Part shown: positions 26,978 through 38,413 of the stretch, piece by piece
Layout: every line of letters starts with the position of its first letter
Position numbering within the stretch: position 1 is the stretch's first letter
DNA from: Bacillota bacterium
Lineage (GTDB): Bacteria; Bacillota; Sulfobacillia; Sulfobacillales; Sulfobacillaceae
Reading direction: 5' to 3'
DNA length: 64,000 bases
NCBI GenBank assembly: GCA_026627385.1
Contig: JAPNUR010000008.1
Coordinates: 1 to 64,000 of the forward strand
The notes under the pieces: model-generated
The model's input: only the letters and a program-made list of their open reading frames with translations
Databases searched by the model: none
What the model was told of the DNA's origin: nothing
Translations under genes and position numbers: made by a program

Positions 26978-27421
26978 CTAGTGGGTGGAAGCCGTCACCC
27001 GGATACCCATCCCCTGACCCGCCAGTTTCAACCGATTTTCGGCGCGAGCGAGTGCCCGCTGGGCTCGTGCGATGTCCACCTCCACCGAGGACGCACCGGT
27101 GTTTAGCCGCTCCAGCGCGCGCTGCCGAGCGCGTTCGGCCCGTGCCACGTCAATCTGGCTGGCCAATTCTGCAGCATCCGCCAGCACCGTTACCCCCCGA
27201 TCCTGGACTTCGATAAATCCGCCGCTGACCGCCAACGGGGTGACTTGGCCATCTTCCCCGTAGATACTCATAATGTGCGGAACTAAGGGACTAATAATCT
27301 GTAGGTGATGTGCCAAAATCCCAATCTCTCCCTCGGTCGTCCGCACGATAATCTCGGTGACCGTGCCGTCCCAAACCACGTGTTCGGGCGTCACCACCTT
27401 CAGATGATAAGGCGTCGCCAT
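26978..27421 (-). CDS. atpC: ATP synthase F1 subunit epsilon
   Basis: 147 aa. The N-terminal beta-sandwich (residues 1-85, with GEIGILAHH at about 31-39) contacts the c-ring. The C-terminal helical hairpin (about 90-135, RAERARQRALERL) can inhibit ATP hydrolysis. It is the last gene of the operon and is followed by a terminator. GGGGGATATC precedes the ATG. Confidence 0.96.
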   Translation of the reverse strand: MATPYHLKVVTPEHVVWDGTVTEIIVRTTEGEIGILAHHLQIISPLVPHIMSIYGEDGQVTPLAVSGGFIEVQDRGVTVLADAAELASQIDVARAERARQRALERLNTGASSVEVDIARAQRALARAENRLKLAGQGMGIRVTASTH

Positions 27422-27432
27422 GATATCCCCCC

Positions 27433-28884
<1,452 letters not shown>

Positions 28885-29748
28885 CTATTTCAACGCTTCG
28901 GCGCCGCCGACAAGTTCCGCGATTTCTCGCGTAATGGCCGCCTGCCGCATGCGGTTGCGCAGCAAAATCAAGCGCCGAATCAGTTCGTCTGCGTTCTTGC
29001 TGGCATTGTCCATGGCTGTCATACGCGCCCCCTGTTCGGAGGCCTTGCTCTCCAGCAGGGCGCCAAAAATGAGCATTTCCACATAACGCGGGAGCAGGTC
29101 CCGAAACACCTCGCGCGGATCGGGTTCAAAGACGTATCCCATCAGTGGGCCCTGGGTCTCCGCGGCAGGTGGTGGTTCGACAGGCAAAAGCCGTATAATT
29201 TTGGGCTCATGGGTCATGGCATTTTTGTATTCGGTGTACGCCAAGTACACCACATCAATATCCTGATTCAGATAACGGCGAATAATTTCGTCCGCTACCG
29301 CCCGTGCCTGCCGATAGGTGGGGTCGTCACCCAGGCCAACAAATTCCTCTGCAATGGGTACATTGCGATAACGGAAATAATCGCGGCCCTTGCGACCCAC
29401 GGCATAGATCTCTTTGACCCGCGCGCTTGACGCGCTCATGGCTGCCTGGGCGCGGCGCAACACGTTGGTGTTGTAGGGCCCGGCCAATCCCCGGTCAGAG
29501 GTAATGACCACCATCGCCAGCCGTTCTTCCGGCCGCGTCTCCAATAAAGGATGGTGTAATCCGCCGCGCTCCACCGCGCGCGCGGTAACCGCCCGAATTT
29601 CCGCAAAATACGCCCGTGAAGCGCGAGCACGCTCTTCCGCACGCCGCAACTTTGCTCCTGCCACCAGTTTCATCGCCCGCGTAATTTGTTGCGTGTTCTG
29701 CACGCTGCGAATACGCCGGCGAATCTCCTGCAGTCCTCCCCCGGCCAT
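28885..29748 (-). CDS. atpG: ATP synthase F1 subunit gamma
   Basis: 287 aa, the central rotor shaft. Both ends are the conserved long helices of the coiled coil (IRRRIRSVQNTQQITRAMKL at the start; ITREIAELVGGAEAL at the end), with TSDRGLAGPYN in the middle. The ATG at 29748 follows the atpA stop with no gap. Confidence 0.97.
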   Translation of the reverse strand: MAGGGLQEIRRRIRSVQNTQQITRAMKLVAGAKLRRAEERARASRAYFAEIRAVTARAVERGGLHHPLLETRPEERLAMVVITSDRGLAGPYNTNVLRRAQAAMSASSARVKEIYAVGRKGRDYFRYRNVPIAEEFVGLGDDPTYRQARAVADEIIRRYLNQDIDVVYLAYTEYKNAMTHEPKIIRLLPVEPPPAAETQGPLMGYVFEPDPREVFRDLLPRYVEMLIFGALLESKASEQGARMTAMDNASKNADELIRRLILLRNRMRQAAITREIAELVGGAEALK

Positions 29749-31257
29749 CTAAAACACCGCCGTCTTCTTGAAGTCCTCAATCGCCTCATTCAGCTGCCGC
29801 ATGAGTTCGTCCGACAACGCGCGTTCGCTTTTAATCGTCGCCAATATGGCGGAACGCTGTTCTTTTAAATAGCGGAGCAGTCCTCGCTCAAAATCGCGCA
29901 CCCGGTCAACCGGGATATCGTCGACAAAGCCCTTGGTCACCGCGTAAATCACCGCGACCTGTTCTTCGACAGGCATCGGCTGATATTGAGGTTGCTTTAA
30001 CAGTTCAACCGTCCGCGCTCCCCGAGCCAACCGCGCTTGCGTCGCCTTATCGAGATCCGAGCCGAACTGGGAAAACGCAGCCAACTCACGGTATTGGGCG
30101 AGGTCGAGCCGCATGCCGCCGGCTACTTGCCTCATCGCCTTAATTTGCGCTGCCCCACCCACGCGCGACACCGATAAGCCGACGTTCACCGCCGGCCTCA
30201 CGCCCGAAAAGAAGAGGTCGCTTTCCAAAAAGATCTGCCCATCGGTAATCGAAATCACATTGGTGGGAATATACGCAGAAATGTCTCCGGCCAGTGTTTC
30301 AATGATCGGCAATGCGGTTAAACTGCCGCCGCCCTTTTCATCGCTAAGGCGCGCCGCACGCTCCAGTAGGCGCGAATGGAGATAAAAGACGTCACCCGGG
30401 TAGGCTTCGCGGCCAGGCGGGCGCCGCAACAACAGCGACATGGCACGGTACGCCACAGCATGCTTCGATAAATCATCGTACACCACCAGCACGTCCTGGC
30501 CCCGATCGCGAAATTCTTCGCCCATGGCACACCCGGCGTAAGGCGCCAAATATTGCAGCGGCGCAGGCTCCGAAGCAGAAGCCGCCACGACAATCGAGTA
30601 GTCCATGGCTCCATGCTCTTCCAAGGTGCGCACAATCCCGGCAATGGTCGACTCTTTTTGCCCAATCCCCACGTAAATGCAGATCACCTGTTGATCGCGC
30701 TGATTCAAAATGGTGTCAATGGCCAAGGCGGTTTTGCCCGTGGAACGATCCCCGATGATGAGCTCGCGTTGGCCTCGGCCAATGGGGATCATCGCATCAA
30801 TAGCCTTCAGTCCGGTCTGGATGGGGGTGTCGACTGGCTGACGATCAATAATGCCTGGCGCCGGATATTCCACCGGCCTGCGCTTCTGGGCTTGGATCGG
30901 CCCTTTGCCGTCAATCGGCTGCCCTAATGCGCTGACCACCCGGCCAATGAGCGCCTCACCGACCGGGACCTCCACCACCCGGCCTGTCCGCCGCACACGG
31001 GCGCCTTCCTTAATTCCTTGATCGTCGCCCAGAATCACGCAGCCGACGTTGTCCTCTTCCAGGTTTAAGGCCATTCCAAAAACCCCATTGTCAAATTCCA
31101 GGAGTTCTCCCGCCATACATGAACTTAACCCGTAAATGCGGGAAATACCGTCGCCCACACTTAACACCACTCCGGACTCCGACAACTCCGTGGCAATCCC
31201 GTACTTTTCAATTTCTTCTCGTAGAATCGCACTAATCTCGTCCGGTCTAATGCTCAA
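29749..31257 (-). CDS. atpA: ATP synthase F1 subunit alpha
   Basis: 502 aa, the non-catalytic nucleotide-binding subunit. P-loop [11 protein letters not shown] (about 168-178) and the signature [17 protein letters not shown] are present. Start: TTG at 31257 with GGAGG 8 nt upstream gives the family N-terminus [17 protein letters not shown]. The TTG at 31263 lies only 2 nt from the ribosome site. The start overlaps the atpH end by 11 nt. Confidence 0.97.
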   Translation of the reverse strand: MSIRPDEISAILREEIEKYGIATELSESGVVLSVGDGISRIYGLSSCMAGELLEFDNGVFGMALNLEEDNVGCVILGDDQGIKEGARVRRTGRVVEVPVGEALIGRVVSALGQPIDGKGPIQAQKRRPVEYPAPGIIDRQPVDTPIQTGLKAIDAMIPIGRGQRELIIGDRSTGKTALAIDTILNQRDQQVICIYVGIGQKESTIAGIVRTLEEHGAMDYSIVVAASASEPAPLQYLAPYAGCAMGEEFRDRGQDVLVVYDDLSKHAVAYRAMSLLLRRPPGREAYPGDVFYLHSRLLERAARLSDEKGGGSLTALPIIETLAGDISAYIPTNVISITDGQIFLESDLFFSGVRPAVNVGLSVSRVGGAAQIKAMRQVAGGMRLDLAQYRELAAFSQFGSDLDKATQARLARGARTVELLKQPQYQPMPVEEQVAVIYAVTKGFVDDIPVDRVRDFERGLLRYLKEQRSAILATIKSERALSDELMRQLNEAIEDFKKTAVF

Positions 31258-31810
31258 CCGCAATACCTCCCCCGTCGCCGCTGCGCAACCGTTCCCCTAA
31301 AATCGTCAACCGGCGAGCTAAACTGCCATCCAGCACCCGGTCCCCAATGCGCACCACAACGCCGCCGAGCAGTCCCCGATCCTCTTTGACCGTCAAACGG
31401 ACGGTTCGACTCATGGCTTGGCTTAACGCGTGAACCAATTCCGCCTGCTCGTCGTCGCTCAGTGCGTCGGCCGTGGTCACCTCGGCCTGTACAATCCCGC
31501 GCTCCTCATCCCACAGGTGCCGAAACTCTGCACCAATCGCTGCCAACACATCCTCTCGACCTTTATCAATGAGAACCGCCAAAAACCGGCGCGTTAACTC
31601 ATCCAGGCCGGAAAAAATCCGATCCACGACACGCCGTTTCACGGCACGGGCAACTTCCGGGCGTCGAATAAAGGCACTAAAGGCAGGATCGCCGTCCCAA
31701 ATCTTGATCACGTCCCCGAGATGCTGGTCCACCAGGGCTTCCTCGCCCCGCCGGCGAGCCAGGTCAAACAATGCTCGCGCGTAAGGTCGCGCCATCGCGT
31801 CCTGCTTCAT
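31247..31810 (-). CDS. atpH: ATP synthase F1 subunit delta
   Basis: 187 aa, the stator link between F1 and the b subunit. The N-terminus [17 protein letters not shown] and the C-terminal signature [20 protein letters not shown] are typical. The ATG at 31810 overlaps the atpF stop as ATGA; an in-frame GTG at 31816 is less likely. Confidence 0.94.
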   Translation of the reverse strand: MKQDAMARPYARALFDLARRRGEEALVDQHLGDVIKIWDGDPAFSAFIRRPEVARAVKRRVVDRIFSGLDELTRRFLAVLIDKGREDVLAAIGAEFRHLWDEERGIVQAEVTTADALSDDEQAELVHALSQAMSRTVRLTVKEDRGLLGGVVVRIGDRVLDGSLARRLTILGERLRSGDGGGIAVEH

Positions 31811-32301
31811 TGCCACTGCCCCGCGTCACGCACGATTTCTTCCACATAACGATGCTGATCATCGCGGGTCAAGTTGCGCTCGATCACCTTTCCAGCGGCC
31901 AACAGCACCAAATCCGCTACTTGCCCGCGAATCGCCGCCAGCGCTTGCTCACGCTCATATTCGATTTCTTCGATGGCTGCCTTTTGGCGGTAACTGGCCT
32001 CCCGTTGAGCCTGCTCCACGATTTTCTTGGCCTGATCCTCGGCCTCCTGGCGCGCATTGGCCACAATGTGCTTGGCTTCTTCCCGCGCCTCGTTAATGAG
32101 GGCAACTGCCTCTTCCCGCAGTTTCTCAGCGTCAGCCTTCAGCCGGTCAGCATCGCCGATTTGCTTAGCAATGTTCTCCTTGCGGTTCTGCATGGCGGCC
32201 AGGATGGGCTTATAGACAAAGGCGCGCAGCAACACCAACAATAACACCCATTGCAGCACCGCCGCTATCATATTGCCCACGGTTAGTGAAGTGCTGGACA
32301 C
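31807..32301 (-). CDS. atpF: ATP synthase Fo subunit b
   Basis: 164 aa. One N-terminal membrane helix (residues about 10-28, IAAVLQWVLLLVLLRAFVY) followed by a long charged coiled coil (about 35-140), the peripheral stalk. Start: GTG 32301 with GAAGGAG 7 nt upstream. The longer frame (to 32382) would overlap atpE and has no ribosome site. Confidence 0.95.
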   Translation of the reverse strand: MSSTSLTVGNMIAAVLQWVLLLVLLRAFVYKPILAAMQNRKENIAKQIGDADRLKADAEKLREEAVALINEAREEAKHIVANARQEAEDQAKKIVEQAQREASYRQKAAIEEIEYEREQALAAIRGQVADLVLLAAGKVIERNLTRDDQHRYVEEIVRDAGQWQ

Positions 32302-32333
32302 GTCAATGCTCCTTCCCTCAGACCGGTTGTGGG

Positions 32334-32591
<258 letters not shown>

Positions 32592-32607
32592 TTAACGTCC
32601 GGTTGCG

Positions 32608-33300
32608 TTAATGCTCCTGACTTGCCTGTATGCTCATGTATGCCACCGTTAAAATGGTGAAAATGAGCGCCTGAATAAGGGAAATCACCACACTGAACAC
32701 TAGCCACAAGGTGCCGATGAAGAATGTCGTCAGCACGCCGCCTACACCGTGAGGCATATGCGTGGTCATGCGCAAGACGAGCTCTCCGGCCAAGATATTA
32801 CCGAACAACCGAAACGCCAAACTCACCGGCATCACAAGTTGCTCTAGGGCATTGATCACCAAACCAATCACCGGAAATGGCTTCCAGACCCAGCCGTAAA
32901 TCCAACCGCCTAAGCCCTTATACTTAATCCCAGCCCACTGGATGAGCAAAAACATGGCCGCTGCTAATCCCGCGGGAATGCTCAGCGACGCGGTCGGCGA
33001 GTGAATCCAGCCGCCCCCAAACCCAGGCAGCGGCAGCAATCCCAAAATGTTGGCCACCACTAACATCAAGAACAAGGTGAGGGCGAGCAACGACAAATTA
33101 GGCGCTAACTGAGGCGGCGCCATCTGGCCTACCAGATCCTGAAAGGTTTCAATAGCGGTTTCCATGAAACTCTGGGTGCCGGACGGTACCCCTGCGGTTG
33201 CGCGCCGCGCCGCCAATAATCCGACCACCAGCACCACAGCGATGGAAATGAGCCCCGTAATGAACGGCGGCCACTGAAAGGCCGTGAGCGAGAAATTCAT
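32608..33300 (-). CDS. atpB: ATP synthase Fo subunit a
   Basis: 230 aa, about five to six membrane helices carrying the half-channels. The conserved segment with the essential Arg is LAFRLFGNILAGELVL, and the C-terminal helix has IQALIFTILTVAYM. The ATG at 33300 overlaps the atpI stop (ATGA). Confidence 0.96.
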   Translation of the reverse strand: MNFSLTAFQWPPFITGLISIAVVLVVGLLAARRATAGVPSGTQSFMETAIETFQDLVGQMAPPQLAPNLSLLALTLFLMLVVANILGLLPLPGFGGGWIHSPTASLSIPAGLAAAMFLLIQWAGIKYKGLGGWIYGWVWKPFPVIGLVINALEQLVMPVSLAFRLFGNILAGELVLRMTTHMPHGVGGVLTTFFIGTLWLVFSVVISLIQALIFTILTVAYMSIQASQEH

Positions 33301-33674
33301 TCCTTCACCCCCTTACCCCTGCTTGCGCGCGCCGCGAGAACCAAATAGACAGCGTGAGGAACAAAAATTCCGATGATCGCGCTGTAAAGACTGATGGTGG
33401 TATACCGGTGCAACACATAAAAATAAACCCCCAAGACCAGCAAACGGGACAGGAATCGCAAATTGACCCCTGTCACTGCTGCACGGGGATTTAATTGGGC
33501 GAACAACGGGAGCCGAAGTCCCAATCCTACCAAATCGACTTCGCCGGGAGCAATTCCGGTAGCTAGCCCCCACAGAACCGGCGACCCAGTGATCCACGCC
33601 ACCACAGTCAGCGCTCCGCCAAACACCAACGAGATGACCGCCGCTCTCTTCCATAGGTCTTGAAAGGCCTTCAC
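33297..33674 (-). CDS. atpI: ATP synthase protein I
   Basis: 125 aa, four predicted membrane helices, in the AtpI position ahead of atpB. Family members assist c-ring assembly. Start: GTG at 33674 overlapping the atpZ stop (GTGA). The frame is open further upstream, but that part lies inside atpZ and is arginine/aspartate-rich nonsense. Confidence 0.8.
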   Translation of the reverse strand: MKAFQDLWKRAAVISLVFGGALTVVAWITGSPVLWGLATGIAPGEVDLVGLGLRLPLFAQLNPRAAVTGVNLRFLSRLLVLGVYFYVLHRYTTISLYSAIIGIFVPHAVYLVLAARASRGKGVKE

Positions 33675-33895
33675 GGTAATAAAACCCGCGACAACTGAAA
33701 AAGCCCCACAAATCCCGCCACAATCCCCATCAGCACGCCTATAATCGTCAGCCACGGCGCGGTGTGAAGCCTGCCGTCGAGCCAATGGCCAATTCCATAT
33801 CCCAGCACGATCGCTACGACTAGTTGGGCTGCCAGTGCCGCCGCTACGCCAACTCCCCGGAAGGCGGATTGCCGTCTTTCATTAGGATCGGCCAC
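33671..33895 (-). CDS. atpZ: AtpZ/AtpI-type small membrane protein
   Basis: 74 aa, two membrane helices with the AtpZ motif GYGIGHWLDGRLHTAPW between them. AtpZ with AtpI is linked to c-ring assembly and divalent-cation transport in Bacillus. GTG 33895 with GAGGTGG 7 nt upstream; TTG at 33928 is a weaker option. First gene of the atp operon. Confidence 0.8.
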   Translation of the reverse strand: MADPNERRQSAFRGVGVAAALAAQLVVAIVLGYGIGHWLDGRLHTAPWLTIIGVLMGIVAGFVGLFQLSRVLLP

Positions 33896-34070
33896 CGTGA
33901 AGCCACCTCTTTCGGCGTGACATCCCAATTTCGCCTCATTTCGTCGATCGAGCCCTGACCCTCGTCGACTGCTTTCTCGTCACCATGGACAAATGTCGGC
34001 GGTTTTCGGGATTAAACGGCGTCTCTCGCAGTCGGGCAGGCACAGATTGCCTCCCCTTCACCGAGGCATA

Positions 34071-34099
34071 AGTATACCGGGCGAACTCGGCGAAGTCAA
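34071..34099 (-). promoter_or_regulatory. sigma-A promoter of the atp operon
   Basis: Minus strand TTGACT (34094-34099), 17-nt spacer, TATACT (34071-34076), within the 238-bp gap between upp and atpZ. The leader would be about 170 nt. Confidence 0.75.
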
Positions 34100-34133
34100 G
34101 TTAGGACTTGGCTTCACCGACTTCGTGGTTCAC

Positions 34134-34751
34134 TCAGTAGGTGCCAAATTGGCGGTCACCAGCGTCTCCAAGCCCGGGAATAATGTAGCCGTGAGCATCT
34201 AAGCGCTCGTCCAATGTCGCCGTAAAAATCACGACATCCGGATGACGTGACTCGACGCGTTGAATGCCTTCAGGGGCAGCGATGATGCTGACTAACCGTA
34301 TGTTATCAGCCCCTTCCGATTTGAGAAAATCGAGCGCATCGACTGCCGATCCCCCGGTAGCCAACATGGGATCCAACAGAATGAAGGGATGGTGCTGGCG
34401 CTCAGCAGGAAAGTTGGAATAATAGCGGACCGGCTTTAAGGTTTGATGGTCGCGGTACATGCCCAAATGCGACACCACGGCGCCGGGGATGACGTCGCGG
34501 AAACCCTCTACCAATCCTAGACCGGCCCTCAACACGGGTACCAACACCGGTTCACGCGCCAAGCGTTCGCCATTTGCGGCGGCCATCGGCGTCACCACCG
34601 AAACCCGCTCGGTCGGCAAATCTTGCAACACGGGGTAGGCCATGAGTCGGGCAAGCGCCGTCAAATGGTGCCGAAAAAGGTCCGGCGGCGTGTTGCGGTC
34701 GCGTATCACGGTGATATGGACGCGCACCAGCGGATGATCCACTAATATCAT
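34134..34751 (-). CDS. upp: Uracil phosphoribosyltransferase
   Basis: 205 aa, pyrimidine salvage: uracil plus PRPP to UMP. The PRPP-binding loop is LDPMLATGGSA (about 125-135), and the uracil-binding C-terminus YIIPGLGDAGDRQFGT is intact. Length is near the usual 208-209. The placement rpiB-upp-atp matches Bacillus apart from a missing glyA/ywlG. Confidence 0.96.
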   Translation of the reverse strand: MILVDHPLVRVHITVIRDRNTPPDLFRHHLTALARLMAYPVLQDLPTERVSVVTPMAAANGERLAREPVLVPVLRAGLGLVEGFRDVIPGAVVSHLGMYRDHQTLKPVRYYSNFPAERQHHPFILLDPMLATGGSAVDALDFLKSEGADNIRLVSIIAAPEGIQRVESRHPDVVIFTATLDERLDAHGYIIPGLGDAGDRQFGTY

Positions 34752-34773
34752 AGGGTTCTTTCACCACGCCTTG

Positions 34774-35226
34774 TTACAACCCGGGTTCGTGCCGCTCCCA
34801 GGCCTCAATTTTTTCCACGCGCCTTAAATGGCGCCCGCCTTGAAACTCGGTCGATAAGAAGGTGCGCAGAACCTCTTCCGCTAATGGTGCGGCAATGAAT
34901 CGCGCGCCCATGGTGAGGATGTTAGCATCGTTATGCTCGCGCGCTAAGCGCGCTGCTACCACATCGTGCGCCAAGGCAGCGCGCACCCCGGGTACCTTAT
35001 TCGCGCTAATGCACATGCCGATGCCGCTGCCACACAGCAAAAGGCCGCGATCGGCCTCGCCACGGGTCACCGCCTCGGCCACCTTAAACGCATAATCGGG
35101 ATAGTCCACAGACTCTGGCCCAAAGGTGCCAAAGTCTTCCACATCCCATCCGTTTTCCATCAAAAAAGCCACTAACGGCTCCTTTAACGGCCACCCGGCG
35201 TGATCCGCCCCTACCGCAATACGCAT
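34774..35226 (-). CDS. rpiB: Ribose-5-phosphate isomerase B
   Basis: 150 aa, interconverts ribose 5-phosphate and ribulose 5-phosphate. N-terminus MRIAVGADHAGWPLKE has the conserved Asp-His; CGSGIGMCISANKVPGVRAA carries the catalytic Cys and anion-binding loop; HNDANILTMGAR follows. ATG 35226 with GGAG 8 nt upstream. It would act on ribose 5-phosphate made by the ribokinase at 6.9-7.8 kb. Confidence 0.95.
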   Translation of the reverse strand: MRIAVGADHAGWPLKEPLVAFLMENGWDVEDFGTFGPESVDYPDYAFKVAEAVTRGEADRGLLLCGSGIGMCISANKVPGVRAALAHDVVAARLAREHNDANILTMGARFIAAPLAEEVLRTFLSTEFQGGRHLRRVEKIEAWERHEPGL

Positions 35227-35239
35227 GTCTAAATCTCCT

Positions 35240-35722
35240 TTACTCCCGCGGCACATTTTCAGGTCCCTGCGGGGGCGCAATATCCTCTCGATCCAAGCGA
35301 TCCTTCACTTTGACCAGTAGGCGATAAATTTCATCCGCCACGCGTTCATATTGTTCCAGATTTTGCCCTATGGGATCTAGAATGTCGCCACTTTCCCCCG
35401 CGAGTTCCGATAGCACGTAGGTGCGATCGGCCCACTCTGGTCGCTGTTCTACCACGCGACACGCTTGATCCCGCGTCATGGTCACCACGAAGTCGGGGAC
35501 GTTTGTAACCTCCTCTAAATTCCGCGCACGGTGGTCGCTTAAGTCCACGCCATACCGCGTGACCGCAGCCACGGCGTGCCGCGTCGCCTTCGCCCCCGCC
35601 CACGCCGACACCCCGCAGGACTCGGCCCGACCGCCTAGCAGCTGACGCCACAACCCTTCAGCCATCGGGCTCCGACAGGTATTGCCAGTACACACAAACA
35701 ACATCAGGTAGTCTTGATTCAT
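35240..35722 (-). CDS. ywlE: Protein-arginine phosphatase (YwlE-type low-molecular-weight phosphatase)
   Basis: 160 aa. The P-loop CTGNTCRSPMAEG (about 11-23) has Thr after the catalytic Cys, the feature that gives YwlE specificity for phosphoarginine. The general-acid Asp is in DILDPIGQ (about 115-122). ATG 35722 overlaps the tsaC stop (TGATG). The same tsaC-ywlE-rpiB order occurs in Bacillus. It would counter a McsB arginine kinase, not seen here. Confidence 0.88.
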   Translation of the reverse strand: MNQDYLMLFVCTGNTCRSPMAEGLWRQLLGGRAESCGVSAWAGAKATRHAVAAVTRYGVDLSDHRARNLEEVTNVPDFVVTMTRDQACRVVEQRPEWADRTYVLSELAGESGDILDPIGQNLEQYERVADEIYRLLVKVKDRLDREDIAPPQGPENVPRE

Positions 35723-36714
35723 CACTCAACCTTCATGCTTGCTGCCTTCTCCAGGCGATTGGCCACCGCTTGCCCGAGACCTTTTAGGGAAGACCACATC
35801 ACCACGATGGCCTCGGCGTCGGTCTGATCCATGCGCCGTATGGCGGAAAAAAGCTCGTGCGCCGCGCTCACCTCATCCGCTCCTAGACTGGCGCTCGGCC
35901 ATTCCGGTGGTGCCACCACCCCGTGTGGAGCGATGACAGCCAGCGTCCGATACGATGACAGTTCCGCGCCCCGAGCACGCACGAGGTCCCGCGTCTCAGA
36001 GCCCACCACCCAAATAAGCTCCTTCTTTGGCGCGTAATGCCGATATTTCATGCCGGGCGCACGGGCTGGCCCCCCTGGGTGCGGATATTGCACCTCGCCC
36101 ACCACGCTGGCCACCATCTCCACACTAATCCCCCCGGGACGCAAAATCGTCACCGGCCTTGTCGTGCAGTCGACCACAGTAGATTCGACGCCCACAGCAC
36201 ACCGACCACCGTCAATAATATACGGCACGCGGCCCGCCAGATCCTCCCAAACCGCCGCAAAGGTGGTGGGGCTCGGTCGTCCACTGAGGTTGGCGCTCGG
36301 GGCCGCAATCGGAACACCTACGCCAGCAATCAATGCACGCGCCACGGGGTGACTAGGGGCCCGCACGGCCACGGTGGGCAATCCCGCCGTCACCTCCCGA
36401 GGGATTGTAGGGGCTGCGGGCACCACCACTGTTAGGGGTCCAGGCCAAAACGCCTCGGTGAGCGCGATAGCGGCCGGGTCCATCTCATCGTCGACCGTTA
36501 AGCGCCTCAACGCCTTCTGATCCAGAACGTGCAAAATTAACGGGTTATCCGCTGGGCGCCCTTTGACGGCAAAAATCCGGGCCACGGCGTCGGCTCGTAA
36601 GCCATGGGCGCCAAGCCCGTACACCGTTTCCGTCGGAAACGCCACCACCTCTCCCTTCAACAGCGCCTGGATAGCCGGCGCCAGTTCCTCAGGAGTAAGT
36701 CGTATTGTCTTCAC
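35722..36714 (-). CDS. tsaC: Threonylcarbamoyl-AMP synthase, Sua5 type
   Basis: 330 aa. Makes L-threonylcarbamoyl-AMP for the t6A37 modification of ANN-decoding tRNAs. Catalytic domain 1-215: FPTETVYGLGAHG, KGRPADNPLILHV, PSANLSGRPSPT. C-terminal Sua5 domain about 230-330 follows the linker SPGMKYRHYAP-type motif (APGMKYRHYAPK), so this is the two-domain YwlC/Sua5 form. Start GTG 36714 after AGAAAGG; the frame is open to 36771. Confidence 0.93.
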   Translation of the reverse strand: MKTIRLTPEELAPAIQALLKGEVVAFPTETVYGLGAHGLRADAVARIFAVKGRPADNPLILHVLDQKALRRLTVDDEMDPAAIALTEAFWPGPLTVVVPAAPTIPREVTAGLPTVAVRAPSHPVARALIAGVGVPIAAPSANLSGRPSPTTFAAVWEDLAGRVPYIIDGGRCAVGVESTVVDCTTRPVTILRPGGISVEMVASVVGEVQYPHPGGPARAPGMKYRHYAPKKELIWVVGSETRDLVRARGAELSSYRTLAVIAPHGVVAPPEWPSASLGADEVSAAHELFSAIRRMDQTDAEAIVVMWSSLKGLGQAVANRLEKAASMKVE

Positions 36715-36818
36715 CGGATCGACCTTTCTCGCCCGTATGGCATTCGCCGTCGTGCTCCCATCAACACCCATGCCATGCGGCTTCCATCCAGAATAAAGGT
36801 GCCCCTCCCATGCAGAGC

Positions 36819-38066
36819 TTAAAATCTCAGCCCCACATAGGCCACACCAATCAGTGCGGTGAGCAAGGCCACCTGGGTGCCGAAGCGCGCGTAGCGGCCA
36901 AAACTCAGGCGGTATCCGCGCTCGAATAGGAGACCTTGAGCCACCACATTGGCCGAGGCCCCAATAACCGTCGCATTACCGCCGACCGCCGCCCCGAGGC
37001 CCACGGCTACCCACAATTCTACCCCAAAAAGGGGATTGCGGGTGTGAAGCTCGGCCAGCGCTGGAATTAAGGCGGCAACTAACGGTACGTTGTCCAACAA
37101 GGCGGAAAAGATACCTGTCCCTAAAAACAGCACCACTGGTAGCCATAACCCTAATCCCGGGCTCGTGAGGACCGCGACAACGCGGCCAATCAAGCCGGTG
37201 GCTTCTAAAGCCCCGACTAATACAAAAACTCCCGCGAAAAACCCTAACGTGCCCCAGTCGATGCGGCGCATCCATCCGCGCCAGGGATGCTCGGCCCACG
37301 GCCACGCCAAGAGCGCTCCACCAATAGCAACCCATGCCACGGCCACGTGTAAGACATGCTGCATGAGAAATCCTATAAGCATCAGCGCCAAAATTGCCAG
37401 CAGCCAGGGGAGTCGCGGCGATACTGCGGGTCGGTCCCTCGGGACAACGGTCTTGGGTGCTCCACCCTTGATCTCGCGACCCAGTAGCCAGGGCAGCGCC
37501 CAATACACCAGACCCAACATGATGAGCGCCACCGGCCCTAACAATTTGAGAAACTCGGCAAAGCTAAGTCCCGCTGCGGTGCCAATTAAGATGTTCGGGG
37601 GATCGCCAATGAGAGTCGCCACGCCCCCGAGATTGGAGGCCACTACCGCCGCCATAACCAGCGGCACCGGATCTACGTCTAATTCCTCGGCGGCCTGGAT
37701 TAAGACGGGCGATAGCAACAAAATCGTCGTCACGTTATCCAACACCGACGAGACCAGGCCGGTTACTCCGTAAAACACCCCTAACAGGCGCCACGGATGG
37801 CCGCGCGACCAACGGAGCGCCTGGGCGCCCAACCACTCAAAGAGCCCGCCGTCTTTTAAAAAGCTGACAAAGACCATCATGCCGGCCAGAAGCCCGAGCG
37901 TATTCCAGTCAATACTCCGGAACGCAGCCTCAGGAGACATGGTGCCGGTGACCACCAGGAGCGCAGCCAGTCCCAAAGCGACCCACGCCCGGTGAAACCA
38001 ATCGCCCAACAACAGCGCGTAGAGGGCAACAAGGCTTGCTAGAACCAGCCATTCGCTCGCCGACAT
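36819..38066 (-). CDS. ArsB/NhaD-superfamily ion transporter
   Basis: 415 aa, about 11-12 membrane segments in two repeats. Each repeat has a conserved re-entrant motif: SNLGGVATLIGDPPN (about 145-159) and GGNATVIGASANVVA (about 362-376); each also has an SxxLDN(V) motif. This is the ion-transporter (IT) superfamily containing ArsB, NhaD and P-protein-like permeases. The substrate cannot be fixed: Na+/H+ exchange or an anion such as arsenite are both possible, and it is 21 kb from the ars unit. It is 26 bp downstream of the rhodanese gene. Confidence 0.8.
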   Translation of the reverse strand: MSASEWLVLASLVALYALLLGDWFHRAWVALGLAALLVVTGTMSPEAAFRSIDWNTLGLLAGMMVFVSFLKDGGLFEWLGAQALRWSRGHPWRLLGVFYGVTGLVSSVLDNVTTILLLSPVLIQAAEELDVDPVPLVMAAVVASNLGGVATLIGDPPNILIGTAAGLSFAEFLKLLGPVALIMLGLVYWALPWLLGREIKGGAPKTVVPRDRPAVSPRLPWLLAILALMLIGFLMQHVLHVAVAWVAIGGALLAWPWAEHPWRGWMRRIDWGTLGFFAGVFVLVGALEATGLIGRVVAVLTSPGLGLWLPVVLFLGTGIFSALLDNVPLVAALIPALAELHTRNPLFGVELWVAVGLGAAVGGNATVIGASANVVAQGLLFERGYRLSFGRYARFGTQVALLTALIGVAYVGLRF

Positions 38067-38092
38067 CCTTGTCCCCCCCCCACTAGGGGAGT

Positions 38093-38413
38093 CTATGGCG
38101 CCGTGTCGTCCGCTAGACCCTGGAGAAACTGGGTCCAGGCGTCCATGCCCCCGCGCAGTTTGTAGACCTTAGAAAATCCTTGCTCCTCTAGCACTTCCGC
38201 TGCATATTCGCTAGCCCCTTTGCCAAATTGGCAAAACACCACAATATCTCGGGCCCGGTCCCAGTCCGTCGGCTTATCCTCCAAATCCAACACAGGCACG
38301 TGAATCGCCCCCGGGATTTGACCTACCTGCCCGATGCGCACATCCACTACGAGCGGCGGCGAGGACGACTGCAGCCATTGTAACAAGTCCGCTGGTTCAA
38401 TGTATTCCGCCAT
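38093..38413 (-). CDS. Rhodanese-domain protein
   Basis: 106 aa, a single rhodanese domain. The catalytic Cys lies in the loop CQFGKGAS (about residue 71), with the preceding VVDVRIGQVGQIPGAIHVPV typical. Likely a sulfurtransferase or sulfane-sulfur carrier in the cytosol; the partner is unknown. Its 5' end overlaps the prmC stop by 17 nt, so it belongs to the prfA-prmC unit. Confidence 0.88.
   Translation of the reverse strand: MAEYIEPADLLQWLQSSSPPLVVDVRIGQVGQIPGAIHVPVLDLEDKPTDWDRARDIVVFCQFGKGASEYAAEVLEEQGFSKVYKLRGGMDAWTQFLQGLADDTAP

Noticed and set aside
37090-37773. Plus-strand frame of 227 codons inside the ArsB/NhaD-type transporter
   Set aside because: Antisense shadow; Thr/Pro/Ser-rich low-complexity translation typical of the complement of a membrane protein gene.
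36819-38066. Assigning the transporter as the arsenite pump ArsB
   Set aside because: The IT superfamily includes Na+/H+ antiporters with the same motifs, and the gene is not near the ars unit.
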